The notes under the pieces were generated by a model. It worked only from the letters and a program-made list of their open reading frames with translations, made no database searches and was not told the origin of the DNA. The position numbers and the translations under genes were made by a program. From Nanobdellota archaeon (lineage in GTDB: Archaea; Nanobdellota; Nanobdellia; Pacearchaeales; GW2011-AR1), in assembly GCA_028867075.1 (NCBI GenBank), contig JAGWGZ010000004.1, positions 1 through 42,597 of the forward strand: a stretch of DNA of 42,597 nucleotides, given 5' to 3'. Of the stretch, positions 18,052 through 26,984 are shown in pieces. The stretch's first letter is position 1, and the number at the start of each line of letters is the position of its first letter.

Positions 18052-19767
18052 ATGGATGTGGGGGCTGCAAGAAAAGAGGCGATTGCATCAGCACTATTTG
18101 ACGCTCTTAAGAACAAAAAATTAAAGCTTGAGAAGGCAGATGTCCTGAAAAAGATTCAAACTCCCCCTTCTCCCGAATTAGGTGATTATTGTTTTCCATG
18201 TTTCTTTCTGGCTTCTTTGTTAAAGGAAGAGCCGGACGAAATTGCCCTTGAGCTGAGAAGCAATCTGAAACTTCCAAAGGGATTCAAGGATGTCCAGACG
18301 CAAGGGGCTTACATAAACTTTTTTATTGACAGGGAAAAGCTTGTTTCGGAGATAATTCCTGTGATTTTATCTAAAAAAGAGAAATTTGGAAGCTCTGATG
18401 AAGGGAAAAACAAAAAGATTATGGTGGAGTTCTCACAGGCGAATACGCATAAGGCATTTCACGTCGGGCACATAAGGGGGACTTCGCTGGGAGAAAGTCT
18501 TGCAAGAATAATTGAATTCAGCGGCAGCAGGGTAATCAGGGCAAACTATCAGGGAGATTCAGGAATGCATGTTGCAAAATGGATATGGTGCTTCAGGAAA
18601 TATCATGCGCGCGAGAAACTGAAAAATGATGAATCCTGGATAGCTTCAGTTTATGTGGATGCTGTAAGGAGACTGGAGAGAAACAAAAAGCTCCAGGAAG
18701 AGGTGAATGCAATAAACAAAAAACTTGAGTCCGGAGAGGACAAGGAACTTAATGAACTCTGGAAAAAGACCCGCGAGCTCAGCCTGAATTCCCTTGGTGC
18801 AATATACAAGCAGCTTAACACGCATTTTGATTTTTATTATTTTGAGAAAGACATGGAAGCCAAGGGGAAAGAAATTGTCGAATCCATGGTTAAGAAAAAA
18901 TTTGCCAGAAAAAGCGAAGGTGCTGTCATAATTGACCTGCAAGAATATAATCTTGGAATTTGGGTCCTCATAAGGCAGGACGGGACAATTCTGTATTCGG
19001 CAAAAGATTTGGCGCTTGCGGAAAAGAAATTCTCGGAACATCCTGATTTGGACAATTCCCTATATGTAATTGCGAGCGAACAGGATTTTCATTTCAAGCA
19101 GCTGGTCAAGACCCTTGACATAATCGGTTTCAGGCAGTCCGGTAAATTGGGGCACATCTCATATGGTGTGGTGCGCCTTCCCGAAGGGAAGATGTCATCT
19201 AGAACGGGTAACAACATTCTTTATTCTGACTTTCTTGAGAAAGTTGTGTCTCATGCAAAGAAAGAAATAAGAAAAAGAGAAAAAGGGCTTTCGGCAAAGG
19301 AACTTGGGGAGCGGGCATTGAAGGTTTCTATTGCCGCGATAAAATATGACATGCTGAAGCAGGATGAACATAAGAATATAATCTTTGACATAAAAGAGTC
19401 CCTGAATTTTGAGGGAAATTCAGGACCATACATCCAGTACAGCTATGCGCGCGCACGCTCTATACTTAAAAAATCCAAGAAACCTAATGCTTCAAAGCCA
19501 AAGGTTCTCGAATCAAAAGAGATAGAACTTATAAAAAAACTTTCAGAATTTCCCGAAATAGTTTCAAAAGCCTATAACTCGCTAAGCCCATCTTACATAG
19601 CGAATTACGCTTATCAGCTTTCGCAGGTATTCAATGAGTTTTATCATCAGTGCCCTGTTATAAAATCAAAGAATGAGGGGTTCAGACTTTCCCTAGTGGA
19701 ATCTTTCATGCATGTTGTAAAAAATTCATTATATCTCCTCGGAATTGATGTTCTTGAGAGGATGTAA
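18052..19767 (+). CDS. argS: Arginyl-tRNA synthetase
   Basis: VEFSQANTHKAFHVGHIRGTSLGESLARII; HISYGVVRLPEGKMSSRTGN; C-terminal DALR-type domain. Confidence 0.95.
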   Translation: MDVGAARKEAIASALFDALKNKKLKLEKADVLKKIQTPPSPELGDYCFPCFFLASLLKEEPDEIALELRSNLKLPKGFKDVQTQGAYINFFIDREKLVSEIIPVILSKKEKFGSSDEGKNKKIMVEFSQANTHKAFHVGHIRGTSLGESLARIIEFSGSRVIRANYQGDSGMHVAKWIWCFRKYHAREKLKNDESWIASVYVDAVRRLERNKKLQEEVNAINKKLESGEDKELNELWKKTRELSLNSLGAIYKQLNTHFDFYYFEKDMEAKGKEIVESMVKKKFARKSEGAVIIDLQEYNLGIWVLIRQDGTILYSAKDLALAEKKFSEHPDLDNSLYVIASEQDFHFKQLVKTLDIIGFRQSGKLGHISYGVVRLPEGKMSSRTGNNILYSDFLEKVVSHAKKEIRKREKGLSAKELGERALKVSIAAIKYDMLKQDEHKNIIFDIKESLNFEGNSGPYIQYSYARARSILKKSKKPNASKPKVLESKEIELIKKLSEFPEIVSKAYNSLSPSYIANYAYQLSQVFNEFYHQCPVIKSKNEGFRLSLVESFMHVVKNSLYLLGIDVLERM

Positions 19768-19792
19768 GGTTTATTAACTCAAGAATAATTGA

Positions 19793-20035
19793 ATGTATAA
19801 TAAAATGCCAAGACGAAAAATTCAAAGCCAACAGATGAGCCCGACAAAACATCTGATGGAATTTATAATTACTCTCGTGGGAATTCTCGTTTCCCTGTCG
19901 GTTGGATTTGCAATGTTCAGCGGCAACCTTCTTTTTCCAATCTGGCTCGGAGGGCTTCTTGCCTCGGTTATTGTGGGAGCGACAATCCTGGCTGCAACTC
20001 TGGCAGCTATAATACTTGTGATTATTAAGAAATAA
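19793..20035 (+). CDS. Small membrane protein, two TM segments
   Basis: Hydrophobic stretches LMEFIITLVGILVSLSVGFAMF and WLGGLLASVIVGATILAATLAAIILVII. Confidence 0.5.
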   Translation: MYNKMPRRKIQSQQMSPTKHLMEFIITLVGILVSLSVGFAMFSGNLLFPIWLGGLLASVIVGATILAATLAAIILVIIKK

Positions 20036-20090
20036 AATTATCTGCTTAAAATCTTCTGCAATTTGCTTGAAAACTATAACTGAACTAGAC

Positions 20091-20897
20091 TCATTTTATG
20101 GGTTTTAAGTCTTTCCAGGCAAGCTCAAAGAATTGTTCAAGCGCCTGAGCAAAGAATTCCGTGTTTATCCAGACGCCGACATCGTAGCTCGGGTGGAATT
20201 TTTCATCATCAAGAAGCATGAACATTATCTGGCTTGAATCTATTATCGCAAACCGTGCCCGTATCTCTCCTATATCCCTTACCTCTGCAATCTTTTTGAA
20301 TTCTCGTGCAACACTAATATTGTTGCTGTCTATCGGCGCTGCGATTCTTATCCGGACATTCCTCTTTTTTGCTTTTTCAAGACTGGGCATCAGGGCTTCC
20401 ATCTTCCTGTTCAATCCCTCATTAGTTGTAACTATTGTTATTGTCTTCTCAGCCCCGCGAATCATCATATCAAGCTGATTGTAAAGATTTTCCCTCCCCC
20501 TCAGGCTGCCTGACAATTCAGAGGGCTCAACAAACTTGACGCCTTTAGTAAAAAGACTGTTAAGTTCCTCAAGAACCTCGTCATCTTTCAGCTTTTCAAG
20601 GCGTTGGAGCCTTTCTTTTGTATAAGTTGCGAGATTTCTTTTCACTCTCTCAACAACCTCGTCCGGCTTTATTGCGACAAACTTTATCGGTTTGCCGAGC
20701 TTCATCACAATAAATCCCTTTTTCTCCAGGCTTTCTAGAATATCATAAGTTCGGCTTCGCGGAACTCCGGAAATATTGCTCAGTTCCCCCGCAGTGCTGT
20801 TGCCGCGCGATAATATTGCAGCCCAGACTTTCACCTCATAAAGATTCAGATCGAATATTTTTCTCAATCTGCTCAGAAATTCGTCTTTTACAATCAT
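20091..20897 (-). CDS. TrmB-family transcriptional regulator
   Basis: LYEVKVWAAILSRGNSTAGELSNISGVPRSRTYDILESLEKKGFIV wHTH followed by a TrmB-type effector domain. Confidence 0.85.
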   Translation of the reverse strand: MIVKDEFLSRLRKIFDLNLYEVKVWAAILSRGNSTAGELSNISGVPRSRTYDILESLEKKGFIVMKLGKPIKFVAIKPDEVVERVKRNLATYTKERLQRLEKLKDDEVLEELNSLFTKGVKFVEPSELSGSLRGRENLYNQLDMMIRGAEKTITIVTTNEGLNRKMEALMPSLEKAKKRNVRIRIAAPIDSNNISVAREFKKIAEVRDIGEIRARFAIIDSSQIMFMLLDDEKFHPSYDVGVWINTEFFAQALEQFFELAWKDLKPIK

Positions 20898-21080
20898 GGC
20901 TTTGGATGGTGGATTTTATTTTTAAATATTATTATAGTCAGGGGCTTGGGATTGATTAATCCGATATTGCAACAGTTATTTTCTATTATGACTATTACAC
21001 TCTTTTATCTTGAACTTTCAATGTCTGTTTTGTTTTTAAATCTTTCCTTGCCAGTTGTAACACTTCGGTTGTCGACGGTA

Positions 21081-23948
21081 TTATCTTGATTTATTAAAGA
21101 ATATTTTAAAATCCCTGTCTTTAACTCTGAATTCGGATTTATACTGTGAATTTCTGTCCCCCACCCCAAATACTTTATCCCCATACCTGATTTTTCCGTC
21201 AATGTCCACTGCACTCCAGCTCTTTGCATTCACCCTCTTTCTTATAAAATCGTACAGTTTATATTTTTCAAATTGATTCATTAGTTCTTTGTCCATTTTG
21301 ATTTGCAAAACAATCTGCTGGTCTTTAACAAGCCCGGCTTTCTTTCTTTCAGCCTGAATTGCCCTTGAGACTTCTCTTGCATATCCTTCTGCCTCAAGCC
21401 CCGGAGTTATCCTCGTATCCAGCTGTACCTTCCAATCTTTTGCATGTGCGGTCTTCCAGGTTATTTTCCTTACATTTAACTGCAACTTAATCAGTTCTTC
21501 AAGCTCTTTTAATTCATGATGGTAATAAATTACAGCAGATGCCAGGGGCCATTTCAGGCCAATCTGTGCTTTGTCTCTTTCTGAAAGGCCTTTTTCTATA
21601 ATTGAAAATGCTTCCAGAAAGCGATCTTCAGACTCTTTGTTGATATTTTTCTTTTCAACATTCAGGAAAGTTTCAAGATGTACCGATTCCCCGCCTTTCA
21701 TTTTCAGGTAAAGATTCTCCGAAATATATGGTGTTATCGGGGCCATCAAAAGCGCAACATTTGTCAGGATATAATTCAGGACCTCGCCGACTTTCTTGTC
21801 CTTTTCATTTATTCTCTCTCTGACAATTTGAATATAAGAGCGAGAAACGTCTTCAATCAAAAACCTAGACAACGCTTCCGAGTTTTTGTAGAACAGGTAT
21901 TTATTGTAATTTTCAACGGCCTCTTTTTTTAGATTTTCCAGTTTAGAGAGTATCCATTTGTCCTCAATTTTGTTTGATGAAACATCACGCGTGAATTTCA
22001 GCCCATATTCGCTTTCCGCAAGATTCTGCACGTTAAAGAGTATTGTGAAGAACTTATTAATATCCCTGAACAGATTCTCGTCGTATTTTATGTCATCTCC
22101 GGGATTTATAGTGGAAAGATAATATCTCAGCGCATCTCTCCCGAATTTTGCCATGACTTCCTGGGGAGTCACAATATTTCCTTCTGATTTTGACATTTTT
22201 CTTTTGCCGAGGTCAAGAACCATCCCATGGACATAAATATCCTCAAACGGCTTTTTGTCAAACGCGATAACAGATAATATCAGCTGGGAATTCCACCACC
22301 CCCTGAACTGGTCCGGGCCTTCAATGTTTAAATCAGCGGGCCAGTATCGGTCAAACAGGTCTTTTCTCCTCGGATAATCAAGGGCAGCCCAGCTTGCAAC
22401 TCCGGAATCAAACCATACGTCCAAAACCTCAGGCGTCCTTCTCATCTTTCCGCCGCACTTGCATTTTATTTCTATCTTGTCTATTTCAGGTTTGTGAATC
22501 TCTTTCACTTTCTGCCCCGAGATTTTTTCCAGCTCGCTCACGCTCTCAACAACAATCTTTTTTTCACATTTATCACATATCCAGATTGGAAGGGGTGTTC
22601 CCCAGTATCTGTCCCGTGATATTGGCCAGTCAGAGATTCCCTCGAGCCACGCTCTCATCCTGAGTTTTGCCCAGCTAGGAGTCCAGTTTATTTCATCATT
22701 CTCGCTAAGCAGCTTGTCATGGATTTCACTGATTTTGAAAAACCATTGGGGAATCGAAATCATGATTAACGGAGTTGAACATCTCCAGCATAGAGGGTAA
22801 TCATGAGAGTACCTGACATTAGCAACAAGGAAGTTTTCTCTTTTTAAGTCCTCAATGATCTCTTCATCAACAACGCGTGCTTTTTTTCCGGCATATTTTC
22901 CGGCCTGTTCTGTTAGATCCCCGTTTATTTTTACAGGACTAAGAATGTCTAGATTGTATTTTTTTGATGCATCATAGTCTTCCTTTCCGTGTCCCGGCGC
23001 GCAATGTACCAGCCCTGTTCCATCGTCGAGATTTACATACCTTGAAGAAAGAATCACCTTGTATGCATTTTTCAGCTTTCCTGTCTTAAGATGTTTTGAA
23101 AGGGGGTTTTCATATTCCAATCCTTCCAGTGAAGAACCTTTGAATGTTCTTACTGTCTTGTACTCTTTTCCCGCAAGGTGCATAACCTTATCCGCTAGTT
23201 CTTTTGCAAGAATCCATTTTTCACCATCAACAGAAATCTCGGCATAATCAAATCCGGGATTGACCATCACGCCCGTGTTCCCCGGAAGTGTCCATGGTGT
23301 TGTTGTCCAAATGATCAGAAATTTATTTTTCTCTTTTTTAAGCGGAAATTTTACATAGATCGATTTGTCCTCCTGTTTTGAATATTCAATTTCATTATAT
23401 GCAACAGCAGTCTCGCACCGAGGACAGACATGAATCGGATATTTTCCTAGATAAAGAAGATTCTTTTCAAATGCCCTTTTGAAAGTCCACCAGTTTGTTT
23501 CAATAAATTCTTTTTCAAGTGTTATATATGGATGTTCCCAGTCCATCCAGATACCCAAATCCATGAATTCGCTATTCATCACCCCTATAAATCTCGTTGC
23601 AAATTCCTTGCATTTCTCCACGAATTTCTTAACTCCGTATTTTTCAATATCTTTTTTTGATTTTACGCCAATCTCCTTTTCAACTTTATACTCGATGGGC
23701 ATCCCATGAGTATCATACCCCGGCTTATCAGAAACATCAAATCCCTGCATTCTCTTTCCTCTTATGACGATGTCCTTCAAGACTTTATTCAATGCAGTTC
23801 CCATGTGAATGTGCCCTGTTGCATATGGGGGGCCGTCCATGAAGTAAAATTTCTTTTTTCCGGAATTCTTGGTTCTTGCCTTATCGGGGATGCCTTTTTC
23901 CTTCCAATATTCTGTTATTTTGTCTTCACTTTCTTTGAAATTATACAT
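21081..23948 (-). CDS. ileS: Isoleucyl-tRNA synthetase
   Basis: YATGHIHMGTALNKVLKDIVIR, IWTTTPWTLPGNTG, GWWNSQL, KRKMSKSEGNIVTP; 955 aa with CP1 editing region. Confidence 0.95.
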   Translation of the reverse strand: MYNFKESEDKITEYWKEKGIPDKARTKNSGKKKFYFMDGPPYATGHIHMGTALNKVLKDIVIRGKRMQGFDVSDKPGYDTHGMPIEYKVEKEIGVKSKKDIEKYGVKKFVEKCKEFATRFIGVMNSEFMDLGIWMDWEHPYITLEKEFIETNWWTFKRAFEKNLLYLGKYPIHVCPRCETAVAYNEIEYSKQEDKSIYVKFPLKKEKNKFLIIWTTTPWTLPGNTGVMVNPGFDYAEISVDGEKWILAKELADKVMHLAGKEYKTVRTFKGSSLEGLEYENPLSKHLKTGKLKNAYKVILSSRYVNLDDGTGLVHCAPGHGKEDYDASKKYNLDILSPVKINGDLTEQAGKYAGKKARVVDEEIIEDLKRENFLVANVRYSHDYPLCWRCSTPLIMISIPQWFFKISEIHDKLLSENDEINWTPSWAKLRMRAWLEGISDWPISRDRYWGTPLPIWICDKCEKKIVVESVSELEKISGQKVKEIHKPEIDKIEIKCKCGGKMRRTPEVLDVWFDSGVASWAALDYPRRKDLFDRYWPADLNIEGPDQFRGWWNSQLILSVIAFDKKPFEDIYVHGMVLDLGKRKMSKSEGNIVTPQEVMAKFGRDALRYYLSTINPGDDIKYDENLFRDINKFFTILFNVQNLAESEYGLKFTRDVSSNKIEDKWILSKLENLKKEAVENYNKYLFYKNSEALSRFLIEDVSRSYIQIVRERINEKDKKVGEVLNYILTNVALLMAPITPYISENLYLKMKGGESVHLETFLNVEKKNINKESEDRFLEAFSIIEKGLSERDKAQIGLKWPLASAVIYYHHELKELEELIKLQLNVRKITWKTAHAKDWKVQLDTRITPGLEAEGYAREVSRAIQAERKKAGLVKDQQIVLQIKMDKELMNQFEKYKLYDFIRKRVNAKSWSAVDIDGKIRYGDKVFGVGDRNSQYKSEFRVKDRDFKIFFNKSR

Positions 23949-23971
23949 GGTCTTATTCAGTTCTTTCTGTT

Positions 23972-24697
23972 TTAAAATTTATTTATGCTGTACTTTTCCG
24001 CCATTTCCTTCTCAGCGAAGTGCATCTTTCCCGGGATTATAATGCAGAAAGGCGCTCTTATGTTCTTTTCTCTGAGGTTTTCTGTTTTATCAAAGAGGAT
24101 CTTTGAATCCTTTGTTCCGAGGCGCGAGCAGATTATCAGTTCAGGAATATCAATCTTATGTACCTCTGCAGATTCTTTGAGTTCGTAAAGTGCATCGTTA
24201 AACTCCAATCCAATATCTGCAAGAAGAAGGGTGTGGGCGCCTATGGATAGATTTTGCTTAATCGTCTCTGCAAAACTTGTCGGTCTGAAGTTCTTGCTCC
24301 ACCCGGGAATACTTGATATCTTTCCGAATTTGTAAAGCTGGAGGCCTGTCTGGGCAACAGCATCCAGAACAGATGCCCCGAAAATAATTTCAAATTTCAC
24401 TTTCTTTTTGATGCATTCCTGGACTATGGAAATATGGGTGGTAGCAGTAAGCGGGCTTCCATAAACAAGAAGCGCAACGTCCTTCCTCCTTGATTCATCA
24501 ACAATTTTCAGGCTTTCAACGAATTCCCGGTCTGCCGAGCAGATTTCTTTTTTCAGAAGGTCTTCTATTTTCTTCAATGGATATGGAAAATCAACAGTGT
24601 AATTTTCAAGATAAACCTTGCCGCATTTAACTGCTGCAATTTTCCCGCGTTCTGAAATTGAATCGAAATCAAGACCGAGTCCTATGAGATAAAGCAT
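23972..24697 (-). CDS. dphB: Diphthine synthase
   Basis: MLYLIGLGLDFDSIS...LLVYGSPLTATTHISI...SVLDAVAQTGLQLYKFGKISSIP: DphB tetrapyrrole-methylase-fold signatures. Confidence 0.93.
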   Translation of the reverse strand: MLYLIGLGLDFDSISERGKIAAVKCGKVYLENYTVDFPYPLKKIEDLLKKEICSADREFVESLKIVDESRRKDVALLVYGSPLTATTHISIVQECIKKKVKFEIIFGASVLDAVAQTGLQLYKFGKISSIPGWSKNFRPTSFAETIKQNLSIGAHTLLLADIGLEFNDALYELKESAEVHKIDIPELIICSRLGTKDSKILFDKTENLREKNIRAPFCIIIPGKMHFAEKEMAEKYSINKF

Positions 24698-24805
24698 AGA
24701 GAACAGACAGAATCATGAAATAAAAACTTATTGTTTCAAAACTCAAAACGATAAATATAAAAATACTTTAGTGCTAGTTTTAACAATAAAAAGAGGTGTT
24801 GGAGC

Positions 24806-24835
24806 ATGCCAAAGAAAAAGAAAAAGAAGAAATAG
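24806..24835 (+). CDS. Possible micro-ORF encoding MPKKKKKKK
   Basis: ATGCCAAAGAAAAAGAAAAAGAAGAAATAG; upstream GAGGTGTTGGAGC Shine-Dalgarno-like, and AT-rich TATA-like ATAAATATAAAAATAC ~55 bp upstream. Confidence 0.35.
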   Translation: MPKKKKKKK

Positions 24836-24916
24836 TCCTTCTCTGATGCTTGTTCAAGATGGAACAAAAACTAATTTCTAAACATCTTGATTTAATTTTT
24901 AATCAAAAATTTAATT

Positions 24917-25162
24917 TTACTTCTTCTCTTTTTTTAAGCTCCTGCTTGTAGCTATCATAAAGAACAGAAAGCTGAAGAAAAGTGCGTCGCTGCCGAATAT
25001 CAGAGAGGCTGTTGCTCCAAGAGCGCAGATTATTATGATTGTTCTGAACCAAATCTGGCCTTTTTCCAATTCATCGCGATTCATTCTCGCAAGAAAATTT
25101 CCGGCCGGAATTCCCAGTAATAACACACAAATTCCGATGAGAAGCGTATAAATTTGTTGCAT
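24917..25162 (-). CDS. Small membrane protein
   Basis: 81 aa with two or three hydrophobic segments (LLIGICVLLLGIPAGNF, TIIIICALGATASLIFG, LFFSFLFFMIATS). Confidence 0.5.
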   Translation of the reverse strand: MQQIYTLLIGICVLLLGIPAGNFLARMNRDELEKGQIWFRTIIIICALGATASLIFGSDALFFSFLFFMIATSRSLKKEKK

Positions 25163-25198
25163 AAACTATTTAAGAAAAGCCATTTTTTATATTTAATC

Positions 25199-25468
25199 AT
25201 GAAGAAATATTGGTCTGCTGAGGCCGGGAAAAAAAGCGATGCTCTTGACCTTGAAGAAGTTGTTTTTACTTTCAAAGACCCCGCAAAAATAGCGCTTTCA
25301 TTGAAGCGCTCCGCGCTTGAAAGTCCAAGAAGAAAAGGAACCCCGTTTCAGTCTGCAATGTCTATGCTGAATTTTTACATAAATCGCGCCGGAAAGAATC
25401 TCGCGGTTTCAAGAAAGAGGATCCTTGAAGAAGCAAAGGAAGAACTAAGGAAATCATTCAAAAAATAA
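25199..25468 (+). CDS. DUF3175-like protein
   Basis: YWSAEAGKKSDALDLEEVVFTFKDPAKIALSLKRSALESPRRKGTPFQSAMSMLNFYINRAGKNL matches recalled DUF3175 consensus; ATG at 25199. Confidence 0.75.
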   Translation: MKKYWSAEAGKKSDALDLEEVVFTFKDPAKIALSLKRSALESPRRKGTPFQSAMSMLNFYINRAGKNLAVSRKRILEEAKEELRKSFKK

Positions 25469-25469
25469 A

Positions 25470-26303
25470 ATGAGATATGAGAAATTTCTTGTTGTGGCAA
25501 GCAAAAAAGACAAGGCAGGGATAAATATTACCACCAGACTTTCACAATTCCGGGAAAATCCGCTTTTAGCATCCATGAAGCAGCAGCCGAGTTTCGATTT
25601 TTATCTTGCTGATGAAGAGATAATCTATACGCAGAGTCTTAATCTGGAGAAAATAAATAAATATGATTTCATAATCTTTGCCTCGCGCCATAATTCAGAG
25701 CAAAAAGAAAAAACCCTGTCTGTTCACGCTCCGGGAAACTGGAGAAATGCTGAATTCGGAGGGGAGGACAGAAAGGTCTGCAGAGCTTCTGCAATATTCA
25801 TGAAGCAGATTTTTGAAAAACTTGCCGAAAATGCAAAGCAATATCATCTTGACAAGGACTATAAGGTTACCATGGAAGCGACTCATCACGGCCCTTTGAT
25901 AGACAAGCCCTGCCTTTTCATTGAAATAGGCTCAACAGAAACAGAATGGAATGACAGGCGGGCAGGATTTGTGGTCGCAAAGACAATAAATGAAATAATA
26001 AAAGACTATAAGGAAAACGAATATAATGAAGTCGCGATTGCAATCGGAGGTCCGCACTATTGTCCCAGCTTCAATAATGTACAGGTTGGTTCCAATGTCG
26101 CAATTTCCCATGTCATCCCCAAATATGTTTTTCCGATTTCAGAGGAGATGATAAAAGAGGCAGTTCAAAAAACAGAAGAGGAAATTGATTTTGTGCTCTT
26201 GGACTGGAAGGGCCTCGGCCCAAAAGAAGAGCGCGACAGGATTCTGGAAATACTTGACAGATGGTATCTGCATTATAAAAAGGTCGGAGAGATTAAGAAA
26301 TAA
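25470..26303 (+). CDS. dtdA: Archaeal D-aminoacyl-tRNA deacylase
   Basis: EATHHGPLIDKPCLFIEIGSTETEWNDRRAG and AIGGPHYCPSFNNVQVGSNVAISHVIPKY, LLDWKGL: DtdA family. Confidence 0.93.
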   Translation: MRYEKFLVVASKKDKAGINITTRLSQFRENPLLASMKQQPSFDFYLADEEIIYTQSLNLEKINKYDFIIFASRHNSEQKEKTLSVHAPGNWRNAEFGGEDRKVCRASAIFMKQIFEKLAENAKQYHLDKDYKVTMEATHHGPLIDKPCLFIEIGSTETEWNDRRAGFVVAKTINEIIKDYKENEYNEVAIAIGGPHYCPSFNNVQVGSNVAISHVIPKYVFPISEEMIKEAVQKTEEEIDFVLLDWKGLGPKEERDRILEILDRWYLHYKKVGEIKK

Positions 26304-26341
26304 TTGCAAACATTTATATTTTAATTCCGCTTTAAGTGATA

Positions 26342-26944
26342 ATGACTTTCCTGTTTGACGAGGACATAAAACAAAAAGTCTCGGCGCTTGACCCTAAATT
26401 TCGCGAGAAAATCTCAGAGATGTTTGAGGCAATGCACAAGTCAATCAACATGCTTTATGATGCCGCAATCCGCGATGAAAAAACTGGATTGTACAACAAC
26501 AAGTTCTTTGAGACTGTTTTGGACATGGAAATGGAGAAAGCGAAAAGGGGAAAAGAAAAACTTTCATTAGTGATAACAGACATAGATCATTTCAAGAAGA
26601 TCAACGATACACACGGCCATGTGAAAGCAGACGAACTTCTTGCCAAACTCGCAAAAGTAATCAGCAGTTGCGCAAGGAAATCGGATGTTGTGGCAAGATT
26701 CGGTGGCGAGGAATTTTTCATACTTCTTCCCGAGACTACCATTGAAAAAGCGAAAAGATTCGCAGCACGAATCAAAAAAGCGATTCACTCCGATCCAACT
26801 CTGAAAAAGTATTCTCTCACCGTAAGCGGAGGAATAGCCCAATATAAGAAAGGCGATAACAGAGAAAAGTTCAAGGACAGGGCCGATAAAGCCCTTTACA
26901 GGGCAAAGGAAGGCGGCAGAGACCGATTTGAATTTTCAAAATAA
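26342..26944 (+). CDS. GGDEF-domain protein (putative diguanylate cyclase)
   Basis: VITDIDHFKKINDTHGHVKADELL...ARFGGEEFFILLPETT...LTVSGGIAQY...ADKALYRAKEGGRDRFEF. ATG 26342 preferred over GTG 26336. Confidence 0.9.
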   Translation: MTFLFDEDIKQKVSALDPKFREKISEMFEAMHKSINMLYDAAIRDEKTGLYNNKFFETVLDMEMEKAKRGKEKLSLVITDIDHFKKINDTHGHVKADELLAKLAKVISSCARKSDVVARFGGEEFFILLPETTIEKAKRFAARIKKAIHSDPTLKKYSLTVSGGIAQYKKGDNREKFKDRADKALYRAKEGGRDRFEFSK

Positions 26945-26984
26945 CCTACAAAATGAATATAAATCTGTTTCGCGAAGATAATTA

